This document shows positions 52,477-60,121 of a DNA stretch of 60,121 bases, piece by piece. Each line of letters starts with the position of its first letter. Within the stretch, counting starts at the first letter, position 1. The position numbers and the translations under genes are program-made. Source of the DNA: Saprospiraceae bacterium. GTDB lineage: Bacteria; Bacteroidota; Bacteroidia; Chitinophagales; Saprospiraceae. The notes below the pieces were generated by a model. That model was not told the DNA's origin. It saw nothing but the letters and a program-made list of their open reading frames with translations, and searched no databases. The stretch covers positions 1 through 60,121 of the forward strand of contig JAHDHW010000011.1 in assembly GCA_020631105.1 (NCBI GenBank), written 5' to 3'.

Positions 52477-52950
52477 TTAAAGTGCTTTAGAAATACGTTC
52501 CCAAACTAAATACGATTCATAGCCCTTCCCGATTATATGCTTTGCGATCTTCCCTCGCTTTATAAAAACATTTTTTTCCTTGATTTCGCTGCGTTTCTTT
52601 TCGATAAGCTTATCGATTGTTTTCAGATATTCTTCTTCCTCTATTTCTTCCATTGCCTTTTTGAGGCAATAGTCTGAGATGTTACGCAACTTTAATTCCC
52701 GTCGTATTCGAATACGCCCCCATTGTCGCATCCTGAATTTACCACGGGCATAAGAACGGGCAAATCGCTCTTCATTTAGGAAATTATCCTGGATCAATTC
52801 TGAAATTATTTCTTCCAGTGTGTCACCATAAACCCCTAGCTCGATAAGCTTTGTCCGAACTTCCTGATGGCAACGATCCTGATAGGCACAGTAGCGTTGT
52901 AGTTTTGCCAAGGCTTCTTCCTGGGAGAGATATTTTTTAGATTTTGACAA
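52477..52950 (-). CDS. recX: RecX-family recombination regulator
   Basis: A 157-residue all-helical protein with RecX repeats. EEALAKLQRYCAYQDRCHQEVRTKLIELGV is the first three-helix unit, IISELIQDNFLNEERFARSYARGKFRMRQWGRIRIRRELKLRNIS the conserved central part, and the final repeat lies at the C-terminus. RecX binds RecA filaments and inhibits their activity; recA is not in this window. The start appears to be TTG at 52950, as no in-frame ATG precedes a stop codon upstream. Confidence 0.9.
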   Translation of the reverse strand: MSKSKKYLSQEEALAKLQRYCAYQDRCHQEVRTKLIELGVYGDTLEEIISELIQDNFLNEERFARSYARGKFRMRQWGRIRIRRELKLRNISDYCLKKAMEEIEEEEYLKTIDKLIEKKRSEIKEKNVFIKRGKIAKHIIGKGYESYLVWERISKAL

Positions 52951-53105
52951 ATTAATATATACTTAATATATAAGTTTGGTAATTGCCATAAATTCGGCAA
53001 CTAAAAGTGATTTGATTAGTAGAATAATCTGTCATCCCCTTAAAAAAAACTAATATTGCCAGACAAAAGTAATTTTAAATTTTTAAAACTTAAACACACA
53101 AACAA

Positions 53106-53921
53106 ATGGAAGTTCAGGACTACGTACAGCGATTTACCGAGATGGCAATTGAATATGCCCCTTCGGTATTAGTTGCTATTCTTACTTTAATTATTGGATT
53201 TTGGATTATTGGTTGGATAACCGGTGTACTTCGAAAAACGCTTATTAAAAGAGGCGTTGACGAATCAATTACTCCTTTCTTGGTTTCATTGGTCAATGTT
53301 GGCTTAAAAGTTTTACTCCTCCTAAGTGTTGCAAGCAAATTTGGAGTAGAGACTACGTCATTTGTTGCTATTCTTGGTGCGATGGCTTTTGCCGTTGGTA
53401 TGGCACTTCAAGGGAGCTTAGGAAATTTTGCGAGCGGCGTAATGATTTTGTTATTTAAACCTTACAAAGTTGGTGATCTTGTTGATGTACAAGGTCATGT
53501 AGGTGTTGTTCAGGAAATACAGATATTCAATACTATATTGATGACACCAGATAACAAAAAGGTAATTCTCCCTAATGCTGTAGTGACTAGCGGAGCAATT
53601 ACTAATATTTCTGGCCAGGGAGAGATTCGGGTAGATATGACTTTCGGGATCGGATACTCTGACGATATTGACAAAGCTAAAGCAATTATTCAACAAGTTG
53701 CGGATAGTTGTCCTCAGGTAAATAAAGATAAACCGGTTGATATTTTTGTGTCAGAGTTAGCGGATAGCTCTGTAAATTTCGCAGTAAGACCCTGGGCGGA
53801 TAGTGCACATTACTGGGATGTGTTTTTCTATATGCATGAAAATATCAAGAAAGAATTTGATAAGCAAAGTGTTAGTATTCCATTTCCACAAATGGACGTT
53901 TATACGCACAAATCTAATTAA
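53106..53921 (+). CDS. Small-conductance mechanosensitive channel (MscS family)
   Basis: A 271-residue MscS-type channel of the short form. Three hydrophobic helices (about 14-38, 60-80 and 85-115) include a glycine/alanine-rich pore helix (FVAILGAMAFAVGMALQGSLGNFASGVMILLFKPYKVGDLVDV). The beta domain (VVQEIQIFNTILMTPDNKKVILPNAVVTSGAITNIS) and C-terminal cage (FPQMDVYTHK) follow. It opens under membrane tension to release osmolytes during osmotic downshock. It converges with the phosphatase gene with one base between them. Confidence 0.94.
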   Translation: MEVQDYVQRFTEMAIEYAPSVLVAILTLIIGFWIIGWITGVLRKTLIKRGVDESITPFLVSLVNVGLKVLLLLSVASKFGVETTSFVAILGAMAFAVGMALQGSLGNFASGVMILLFKPYKVGDLVDVQGHVGVVQEIQIFNTILMTPDNKKVILPNAVVTSGAITNISGQGEIRVDMTFGIGYSDDIDKAKAIIQQVADSCPQVNKDKPVDIFVSELADSSVNFAVRPWADSAHYWDVFFYMHENIKKEFDKQSVSIPFPQMDVYTHKSN

Positions 53922-53922
53922 C

Positions 53923-55179
53923 CTACTGGTCAAAGATTTTGCAAGTCAGGACGGTAAAGTCATCGGGGAAAACAGGTTCACCATTAAAACCTTCGAGTAC
54001 CTCCAATAACTTTTGGTTGAAGGCTTCCGCAGAACAAGCATAGTTCGCAAGTGCGAATTCGGAAAGGCGAGTTTCATTATAGAAATCGCCTTTTTCGTTT
54101 TTAATATCAGTAAGACCATCTGTATAAGTCAAAAGAATCGCTTCTTTATCCACTTGCTCTTTACCAACCTCGACCGCAGGTAGCTCCGTAAAAGAACCAA
54201 GGATTGTACAACCTTTGTCCAGAGGAATGTCTTTTCCATCCATAACTAAGAGTGGGGGATTATGCCCGGCATTAACATAATGCAATTCATTGGTCTGAGT
54301 ATTAAACTCTGCTACAAAGAAAGTTAGAAACTTATCCCCTCCCGTAATTTCGAAAAGGGACTTGTTGAGCTTGCGAACAAAAGTTTCAAGGTCAAGGCGT
54401 TGATTGATCAGGTAATGAAACTTCGACTGGAAGTTTGCCATCAGCAATGCTGCGGCCATGCCTTTTCCAGAGATATCTGCTACACAAAACACTAGGGTGC
54501 CATCATCAAAATCTATGAAATCGAAGTAATCTCCCCCTACCCCCAAATGCGGTTTGTAGATACTTGCCAGTTCATAGCGAGGGGTTTTCGGGAGTTTGTC
54601 AGGGATAAGAAGCAGTTGCATTTGTGTCGCCAACTGCATTTCTCTTTTAAGTCTTTCTTGTTCAAGTTGACGTTTGAACAAGCGCTTGTTTTCGATCGCC
54701 ACCGCAATAATGTTGGTAATGGTAGTGATAAACTGAATCTTGTTATACATATCATCACTTTCCTCAAATCCGCCAATAAAGGTATAAGCAATTGGATTTT
54801 CTTTATGAAGTACAGGGATGACCACATCAAACTCTTTAACAACCGGATGTTCTACATCCTCATCGAGATTTCTTAGGCGCTGATAATTAGGAAGGACTTC
54901 CGTCATATCAATTTCGATGAGTGCATCCGTCAAACCAATCGTTGATGCGCAGTACCAATTCCCTTCTTTATTCGTCACATAAAGGGCCATTTTTTTGATC
55001 CCCATCTCCCAGCCTAAAAAAGAATTATACATTTTGTATAAATCACTCTCTTTGACATTATTGTTAATCGCCTGAGTGATATTCAGTAGTCGATTGATCT
55101 GAAGTTGCTTGAGATGTAACTCCCGTTCAAGCAATTCAAGGCTGGAAAGCTCTTTTTTTATTTGAGAAAATTTGGACAT
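53923..55179 (-). CDS. GAF-like plus SpoIIE/RsbU-type serine phosphatase
   Basis: A 418-residue protein with an N-terminal coiled coil (about 1-40), a GAF-like sensor region (about 45-175), a helical linker (RLFKRQLEQERLKREMQLATQMQ) and a PP2C-type phosphatase (about 205-416). Metal-binding motifs include GGDYFDFIDFDDGTLVFCVADISGKGMAAALLMA, FVAEFNTQTNELHYVNAGHNPPLL and LLTYTDGLTDIKNEKGDFY. Such enzymes dephosphorylate anti-sigma antagonists in partner-switching systems. The RsbW-like ATPase at 15114-15515 is a possible, distant partner. The 187 bp before the start separate it from the ABC permease gene. Confidence 0.9.
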   Translation of the reverse strand: MSKFSQIKKELSSLELLERELHLKQLQINRLLNITQAINNNVKESDLYKMYNSFLGWEMGIKKMALYVTNKEGNWYCASTIGLTDALIEIDMTEVLPNYQRLRNLDEDVEHPVVKEFDVVIPVLHKENPIAYTFIGGFEESDDMYNKIQFITTITNIIAVAIENKRLFKRQLEQERLKREMQLATQMQLLLIPDKLPKTPRYELASIYKPHLGVGGDYFDFIDFDDGTLVFCVADISGKGMAAALLMANFQSKFHYLINQRLDLETFVRKLNKSLFEITGGDKFLTFFVAEFNTQTNELHYVNAGHNPPLLVMDGKDIPLDKGCTILGSFTELPAVEVGKEQVDKEAILLTYTDGLTDIKNEKGDFYNETRLSEFALANYACSAEAFNQKLLEVLEGFNGEPVFPDDFTVLTCKIFDQ

Positions 55180-55366
55180 CCAGTTTTTTTCAGCTTAAGT
55201 GATATTATTGAAGGTACGCAAAAAAATGAGTAAGACCTGCTTCATATGATATGCAAGCAGCTTAATGTTTACCCGGCGTCGAAGTAAGTACCTTCAACTT
55301 GGACTAAGATAGGCAGATGGATTTGAATCTACCTGATTTTTACATTATAATTTTATTTAATCTGTT

Positions 55367-56593
55367 TTATTTTGCTTTGACATCTAATGCATCCCTCAAA
55401 CCATTACCTATAAGATTAAAGGCAAGAACCAAAAGCATAATTGCCAGAGCGGGTATGAGTGCGAGCAGCGGTTTTCCGCCGATAGCCATTCCATAATTCT
55501 CATTAAGCATATTTCCCCAGGAAGGCGTTGGTGGTTGTATACCAAACCCAAGGTAACTAAGGCCGGCTTCAATTAAAATTGCTGTAGCAAAATTGGCAGC
55601 AGCAATAACCATGACCGGACCGAGAATATTAGGTAAGATATGTTTGCTGATAATACGCCAGTTTCCAAAGCCTAAACTTTGCGCAGCTTCTACGAATTGT
55701 ATTTCTCTAAAGGCTAAAACCTGCCCTCTCACAATTCTGGCAACATCTACCCACATGGTAAGCCCAACCGCAAGAAAAATAATACCAACCCCTCTTCCCA
55801 AAGCAAGTACAATTGCAAAGACAAGTAACAAAGTTGGAATGGACCAAACGGTATTGATAATCAACATAATCAAATCATCCACTTTACCACCAAAATAACC
55901 CGCGACTGCTCCCAATAGAATACCTAAAGTGAGAGATATTAATACCGCAATTAAACCTACAATTAAAGATACTCTGACTCCGACAATTAAGCGACTCAGC
56001 ATATCACGACCATATTTGTCCGTACCTAATAAAAAAGTTTTTTCTTTTATATGGTCGGATTCAACTTGTGCTCTTAATGTAATTTTGTCTATTGTTTGCT
56101 GAGCTCCTGTGATATCCAGGAATTGTATTTTTTCTCCGAGATCCTGAACGCTCTCTGATTGCGGACTCACCGGAAAAATAATATCTAATAAATCAAAACG
56201 AGCCTCTGCTCCCTGATATAATTTTCCTTTTCGATCCATCCCTCTGTAAAGTTCAGCGATCAATTCCTCCTTTTCAATGCGAAAACTATTAATCGGTACC
56301 TGCCGATCAGGGCTTGGTGTACCTTGTAGAAGATGGGTGAAAAAGCCAGTAGATTTCAAAGGTTGATTTTTACGAATCCGAAGCATAGTCACCGTAAATC
56401 CTGGGTCCGTTAGCGCAACTTCCGGGATTTGATCATTTGCATTAGGTGTGTTATCTGGTGCTAACAGATGAGCAAAGACAGCTACGATAACGGTAATGAC
56501 AATTACTACCAAACCAAAGATCGCCGGTTTGTTTTTCAAAAAGCGCTTCAGTGCTTTTTGATTAGGAGAGTAAGTGTTACCTACAGTAGCCAT
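55367..56593 (-). CDS. Opp/Dpp-type ABC transporter permease
   Basis: This 408-residue inner-membrane permease of the OppC/DppC group has TM1 near residues 28-48. A long periplasmic insertion (about 50-190, with INSFRIEKEELIAELYRGM) precedes the core LGTDKYGRDMLSRLIVGVRVSL, the EAA loop EAAQSLGFGNWRIISKHILPN, and the closing LSYLGFGIQPPTPSWGNMLNE. It imports oligopeptides, dipeptides or nickel-like solutes with an OppB permease and ATPases, none of which are adjacent. The insertion is longer than in E. coli relatives but common in Bacteroidota. It is divergent from the glycosyltransferase gene at 56653. Confidence 0.92.
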   Translation of the reverse strand: MATVGNTYSPNQKALKRFLKNKPAIFGLVVIVITVIVAVFAHLLAPDNTPNANDQIPEVALTDPGFTVTMLRIRKNQPLKSTGFFTHLLQGTPSPDRQVPINSFRIEKEELIAELYRGMDRKGKLYQGAEARFDLLDIIFPVSPQSESVQDLGEKIQFLDITGAQQTIDKITLRAQVESDHIKEKTFLLGTDKYGRDMLSRLIVGVRVSLIVGLIAVLISLTLGILLGAVAGYFGGKVDDLIMLIINTVWSIPTLLLVFAIVLALGRGVGIIFLAVGLTMWVDVARIVRGQVLAFREIQFVEAAQSLGFGNWRIISKHILPNILGPVMVIAAANFATAILIEAGLSYLGFGIQPPTPSWGNMLNENYGMAIGGKPLLALIPALAIMLLVLAFNLIGNGLRDALDVKAK

Positions 56594-56652
56594 ATTTGGT
56601 AAAGATAAAATCTTCGGGCTATATTGTGGAGATAAGCCTTACCTTATTCAAA

Positions 56653-57765
56653 ATGAAAATTCTTGTATTAGAACCTTTTTTTACCGGAAGCCATAAGCAA
56701 TGGGCACTTGGTTTTCAACAATGTTTTCCACACCCTGTGGAAATCCTTTCCCTGCCGGGACGTCATTGGAAATGGCGGATGTATGGCGGGGCGGTAAGTT
56801 TAGCGCAAGCGTTTTTAAGACTACAAGAACTGCCTGATATAATTTTGGCGACCTCAATGTTAGACCTGAGTACGTTCTTGGGGCTGACCCGTTCGAAAAG
56901 CCAGGGAATACCAGTCGCTATTTATTTCCATGAAAACCAGATTACTTACCCCTGGTCACCGGATGATCCGGACCCAGAATTAAAAAGAGATAATCATTAC
57001 GGCTTTATCAATTACACTTCCGCTTTATCAGCAGATCAGGTATTCTTTAACTCCAGCTATCATCTTCATTCTTTTCTAGATAGTCTACCAGACTTCCTTC
57101 GACAGTTTCCGGATCATAAATCTTTGGATACTATTGATTCGATTCAGGCTAAATCCAAAGTACTTCACCTGGGCTTAAACTTAAAAGCGTTTGACAAATA
57201 TCGGATTGAAGCAAAAAATGAAAAGCCTATTATACTATGGAATCATCGATGGGAATATGACAAAAACCCCGAAGCATTTTACGATTCATTATGTTATTTA
57301 AAAAACGAAGCATTGGACTTTCAGCTAGTAATACTCGGAGAGCAGTACAAACACAGTCCAAAGGTCTTCCAGCAAATTGAAAGAGAGTTCGCCAATGAAA
57401 TTTTGCATCTTGGGTACGCAGAAAGCTTCGAAGCGTACGCAACCTGGTTATGGCGATCAGACATTTTGTTAGTAACCAGTAATCAGGATTTCTTTGGAGG
57501 AAGCGTAGTAGAAGCAATCTATTGTGAATGTATTCCATTGCTGCCTGACCGGTTAGCCTATCCAGAGCATATTCCGAAGACCTTAAAAACTCAGTACCTC
57601 TACCAGGATAAGGAAGAGCTTCAGTTGAAATTACGCAGTCAAATAACTGATAATCGAAGACATTCTGACAAACAAATTTTATCCGATTTTGTAGCTCGCT
57701 ATGATTGGAGTACTTTAGCGAAGGATTACGTTGAGTCAGTGTTGAGTACCCGTAAGGGGACGTGA
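56653..57765 (+). CDS. tRNA-queuosine mannosyltransferase homologue (DUF3524, GTDC1-like)
   Basis: From the ATG at 56653 the 370-residue protein opens MKILVLEPFFTGSHKQWALGF. Block GRHWKWRMYGGAVSLA, DLSTFLGLTR, YFHENQITYPWSPDD...HYGFINYTSALSADQVFFNS and the GT-B donor region ILWNHRWEYDKNPEAF through SNQDFFGGSVVEAIYCECIPLLPDRLAYPEH follow. This is the DUF3524 family, whose human member GTDC1/QTMAN mannosylates queuosine in tRNA-Asp. The sequence suggests an equivalent bacterial enzyme, but its product is not known here. Its TGA stop lies inside the 14-bp repeat copy at 57764. An earlier start at 56596 is unlikely as it lies two bases from the divergent permease start. Confidence 0.87.
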   Translation: MKILVLEPFFTGSHKQWALGFQQCFPHPVEILSLPGRHWKWRMYGGAVSLAQAFLRLQELPDIILATSMLDLSTFLGLTRSKSQGIPVAIYFHENQITYPWSPDDPDPELKRDNHYGFINYTSALSADQVFFNSSYHLHSFLDSLPDFLRQFPDHKSLDTIDSIQAKSKVLHLGLNLKAFDKYRIEAKNEKPIILWNHRWEYDKNPEAFYDSLCYLKNEALDFQLVILGEQYKHSPKVFQQIEREFANEILHLGYAESFEAYATWLWRSDILLVTSNQDFFGGSVVEAIYCECIPLLPDRLAYPEHIPKTLKTQYLYQDKEELQLKLRSQITDNRRHSDKQILSDFVARYDWSTLAKDYVESVLSTRKGT

Positions 57766-57777
57766 TCAGAGAATAAT
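57764..57777 (+). repeat. 14-bp repeat, copy B
   Basis: GATCAGAGAATAAT is identical to 49922-49935. It overlaps the TGA stop codon (57763-57765) of the mannosyltransferase homologue, so the repeat contributes the end of that gene. Confidence 0.5.
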
Positions 57778-57788
57778 AAAAAATAACT

Positions 57789-58595
57789 ATGCAAAGTATC
57801 CAATTCGAGCAGCGAACGATTAGTTATTACCTTCAGCAAGGAGAAGGCATTCCTTTGGTTTTCGTTCATGGTTTTTGCGAAGATAGTACGGTATGGAATG
57901 ACTTTATTCAACGTTTTCCATCCCAAACAATCCTACGAATTGACTTACCGGGTTTTGGACAATCGGAATTAATTGAGGACTATTCAATCGCGCGATATGC
58001 AGAGGTGGTCAACAATGTTTTGGACTTGGTTGGCATGAAATCTTGTATCCTGATCGGCCATTCCATGGGAGGATATGTGAGCTTAGAGTTTGCCAAAAAA
58101 CACCCTGAAAAATTAAAAGGACTCTGCTTATTTCATTCTCATCCTTATGCAGATAGTGAAGACAAAAAAGCAGGTCGTAAAAAGAGCATTGACTTTATAA
58201 ATAAGAATAGTTCGATCTATTATGTCAAGCAATTGATCCCCAAGTTGTTTACCAAAAGCTATCAGGGCAGTAATCACTTAGAATTGGCGAAGTTAGTTTT
58301 TAGTGCATCACAGTATTCTACAGAAGGAATTATCGCAGGACTGGAATGTATGATTGGACGGTCGGATAATACCGAGGTTTTATCTAGTCTGAATATTCCA
58401 TTTTTGTTTATCATCGGCAAGGAAGATACCGTAGTTCCGGATTATACAAAAGAAACCGCACGACCTAATATTGCAAGTATACACCTGCTACCAGATGTAG
58501 CGCACATGGGGATGCTGGAAGTTCCCAAAAAATGTGAGCGGATCATTAAAGATTTTGTTTCAGTAGTCGAACAATTTAGCGAAGACAATGCCTAA
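57789..58595 (+). CDS. Alpha/beta hydrolase
   Basis: A 268-residue cytosolic hydrolase with oxyanion motif FVHGFCEDSTVW near residue 23, nucleophile GHSMGGYVSLEFAKKHPEKL near residue 86, acid IGKEDTVVPDY near 208 and histidine DVAHMGMLEVP near 238. The cap domain is short. The enzyme may be an esterase or C-C hydrolase; substrate unknown. It overlaps the PrsW gene by eight bases, so the two are cotranslated. Confidence 0.87.
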   Translation: MQSIQFEQRTISYYLQQGEGIPLVFVHGFCEDSTVWNDFIQRFPSQTILRIDLPGFGQSELIEDYSIARYAEVVNNVLDLVGMKSCILIGHSMGGYVSLEFAKKHPEKLKGLCLFHSHPYADSEDKKAGRKKSIDFINKNSSIYYVKQLIPKLFTKSYQGSNHLELAKLVFSASQYSTEGIIAGLECMIGRSDNTEVLSSLNIPFLFIIGKEDTVVPDYTKETARPNIASIHLLPDVAHMGMLEVPKKCERIIKDFVSVVEQFSEDNA

Positions 58596-59367
58596 TATAC
58601 TTATAATAATATTGGCGATTATACCAGGGGTAGTGATTGGTTACCTGATCTATCGTTCTGACTTGTACGAAAAGGAATCCCCTCTTCCTATGGCTATTTG
58701 TTTTGGACTTGGAATCCTTAGTGCCTTACCTGCACTAAAGCTGGAGGAATGGGGAGATCGAATGGGGATACAAGAAGGGCAAAGCTTTTGGATGTTGATG
58801 CTACTTGCTTTTGTAGTAGTTGCTCTGAGTGAAGAGCTAATGAAGTTCATTGCTTTGATTGCTTACCCTTTTCAGAAAGCATTTTTTAACGAACCGATGG
58901 ATGGGATTATTTATGCGGGGATGATCGGGATGGGCTTTGCAACGATTGAAAATATATTTTACGCAACACAATTCGGGACACAAACCACTATCGTTCGGGC
59001 ATTCACTGCGGTACCCGCGCACGGAGTTTTTGCGGTAGTAATGGGATATTACACCGGTCTTGCAAAAATGGATAAAACCAATCGAATGAAAAACCTCGCG
59101 CTCGCATTAGGCATCGCGGTTTTGATTCATGGGACCTACGATTTTTTCATCCTGCAACATTATCAGGATTGGTTAATGATCCTATCTACGTTTGTATTGC
59201 TCGTTAGCGGTTTTTTTGCTTATCGCTTGATACGAAAACACCAGGCTATTTCTCCTTTTATTCCTGTAGCTGACGTCGCTGAACTTCCTACGGAAGAAGC
59301 TCCGATGGAAGTAAAGGGAAATGAAATTAAAGATGAAATCTTTAAACAATTAGAAGAGGAAGAATAA
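58588..59367 (+). CDS. PrsW-family intramembrane metalloprotease
   Basis: A 259-residue membrane protein with about seven hydrophobic helices. The PrsW signature motifs are visible: EELMKF near residues 80-86, FNEPMDGIIYAGMIGMGFATIENIFYA, PAHGVFAVVMGYYTGLAK, and HGTYDFF near residue 170. B. subtilis PrsW performs site-1 cleavage of anti-sigma factor RsiW; most homologues have unknown targets. The N-terminus IIPGVVIGYLIYRSDLYEKESP is conserved in the family. The acidic C-terminal tail is cytoplasmic by prediction. Confidence 0.9.
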   Translation: MPNILIIILAIIPGVVIGYLIYRSDLYEKESPLPMAICFGLGILSALPALKLEEWGDRMGIQEGQSFWMLMLLAFVVVALSEELMKFIALIAYPFQKAFFNEPMDGIIYAGMIGMGFATIENIFYATQFGTQTTIVRAFTAVPAHGVFAVVMGYYTGLAKMDKTNRMKNLALALGIAVLIHGTYDFFILQHYQDWLMILSTFVLLVSGFFAYRLIRKHQAISPFIPVADVAELPTEEAPMEVKGNEIKDEIFKQLEEEE

Positions 59368-59436
59368 TATATCCAGAGGCATTCGTCACTTACCTAATGA
59401 GGGAGACAGGGTAATTAAAACTTAAATCGTCTCATC

Positions 59437-59958
59437 ATGAAAATCGGAATTTTTCAAGATATCCATGCGAATTTACCGGCCTTAAAAAAGGGGATTGAAG
59501 TATTCAGAGAAAAGCAATGTGAGAAGATTTTTCATGTAGGAGACCTCATTGGGATTGGCCCCCACCCAAAGGAAGTATTTGACTTGGCATATTCGATTCC
59601 TGAAATGGAATTTATTATGGGAAACCATGATCATTGGTATGGGTTTGGTCTTCCTTCGCCGATTCCTGGATATATGAATAATGAGGAAGTTGCTCACCAT
59701 AAATGGACCCACAATCAAATTGGAGGAAAGTATAGAGAAAGTGTAAAGCAATGGCAATTTGTACGGGATATACAATTAGAGCATGGTACTTCAATAACAT
59801 TCCAACATTATGGATATGATGCTAAAGTGAATTGGTTTAAAAATCATATTAAATTTCCAACTGCCGAGGATTTAGATGAGATGTTTAAAGAATGTAATTC
59901 AGGAATCTGTAATACTATCTATTGTTTTTTAAACACGAACCTATCCGAAAACAATTGA
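59437..59958 (+). pseudogene. Truncated YfcE-like metallophosphoesterase
   Basis: A 173-residue reading frame starts as a normal phosphoesterase: FQDIHANLPAL (DxH), HVGDLIGIGPHPKEV (GDxxG) and MGNHDHWYG (GNHD). The family normally continues for another 60-70 residues with a GHTH-type metal motif and an INPGS block, which are absent. After LDEMFKE the sequence changes to NSGICNTIYCFLNTNLSENN, whose last ~13 codons are read antisense through the end of the convergent gene. The missing metal ligands make activity unlikely. A deletion near 59890-59920 is the simplest explanation. Confidence 0.65.
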
Positions 59959-60121
59959 AGCTTCATGAGCACCTTTGATTGTTCATCAGTTTGAAAAGAT
60001 ACAAAATATCGCTCTTGTCCTTTGCCATCTAAAAAATAATGGTTTTCATTAAGTGGCACTAGGTTCACAAATCCATCTTTTTTTCGGCCGATTAAAAAAG
60101 AACCTTCATCATACTTTACTT
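59919..60121 (-). CDS. C-terminal part of an unidentified protein (possibly serine hydrolase tail)
   Basis: The minus strand is open from the window edge to a TAG at 59919-59921, encoding about 67 residues that end LFSDRFVFKKQ. The pattern SFLIGRKKDGFVNLVPLNENHYFLDGKGQERYFVSFQTDEQSKV resembles the beta-rich tail found after some serine hydrolase or beta-lactamase-like domains, but the catalytic part lies outside the window. Its 3' end overlaps 40 bp of the truncated phosphoesterase reading frame. Confidence 0.5.
   Translation of the reverse strand, partial: VKYDEGSFLIGRKKDGFVNLVPLNENHYFLDGKGQERYFVSFQTDEQSKVLMKLQLFSDRFVFKKQ

Noticed and set aside
1-60121. CRISPR arrays, rRNA genes, transposases, prophage genes
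   Set aside because: None seen. There are no regularly spaced repeats with unique spacers, no rRNA motifs, and no DDE or tyrosine recombinase motifs in the translated frames.

Overview
The window looks like chromosomal DNA of a marine or aquatic Bacteroidota, most likely of the Saprospirales/Lewinella type. Several points support this. The sequence is AT-rich, with few Shine-Dalgarno sequences and promoter -7 boxes of the TAnnTTTG type. Three proteins end in type IX secretion (T9SS) sorting domains. DUF4175, DUF4856/imelysin/HTTM/TonB, DUF1501/DUF1800 and a divergent Lgt are present, as is a pinensin-type leader peptide. The assignment is inferred from gene content; there is no rRNA to confirm it.

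Layout. 1-2.3 kb: the 3' part of a CAT-anticodon tRNA, then an AbiEi/AbiEii toxin-antitoxin pair bracketed by a 13-bp direct repeat of the tRNA 3' end, which looks like a small tRNA-targeted island without an integrase. 2.4-11.1 kb: secreted GH16 glucanase, membrane metallophosphoesterase, T9SS-tailed di-haem peroxidase, tRNA-Cys, pentapeptide-repeat protein and an M1 lipoprotein peptidase. 11.5-21.0 kb: DUF4175 giant protein, RsbW-like ATPase, YbeY, and the threonine operon thrA-thrB-thrC. 21.0 kb: three near-identical parS-like 16-mers, the first built into the thrC terminator. 21.2-28.4 kb: a second M1 peptidase, two alpha/beta hydrolases, a DUF6364/PIN toxin-antitoxin pair and heme A synthase. 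28.4-29.1 kb: a 0.7-kb AT-rich non-coding region with a tight triple DnaA box. 29.1-37.2 kb: SRAP, Dtd, MazG-like, tricorn-type S41 protease, PhoX-like and M81 proteins, all on the plus strand. 37.2-43.6 kb: a minus-strand cluster DUF4856-imelysin-HTTM (vitamin-K carboxylase homologue)-TonB receptor, probably for iron uptake. 43.9-47.1 kb: DUF1800-DUF1501 pair. 47.5-60.1 kb: Lgt, glycosyltransferase, LytTR regulator, a helical-repeat protein, a pinensin-like peptide, RecX, MscS, SpoIIE-type phosphatase, an Opp/Dpp permease, a queuosine-mannosyltransferase homologue, hydrolase, PrsW, and a truncated phosphoesterase.

The most striking signal spans 21-29 kb. Six exact TTATCCACA boxes lie within 2.84 kb (about 0.02 expected by chance), together with two further consensus-like boxes. 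Most genes point away from the 28.4-29.1 kb gap on both sides, and three parS-like sites lie about 7.5 kb away. Together these suggest that the window contains the chromosomal replication origin, away from dnaA, and an adjacent ParB-loading cluster. Other points of interest: a cysteine-free pinensin-like peptide with no synthetase nearby, a carboxylase-like gene inside an iron-uptake operon, an SRAP protein lacking the usual active-site histidine, and a metallophosphoesterase truncated at its junction with a convergent gene.
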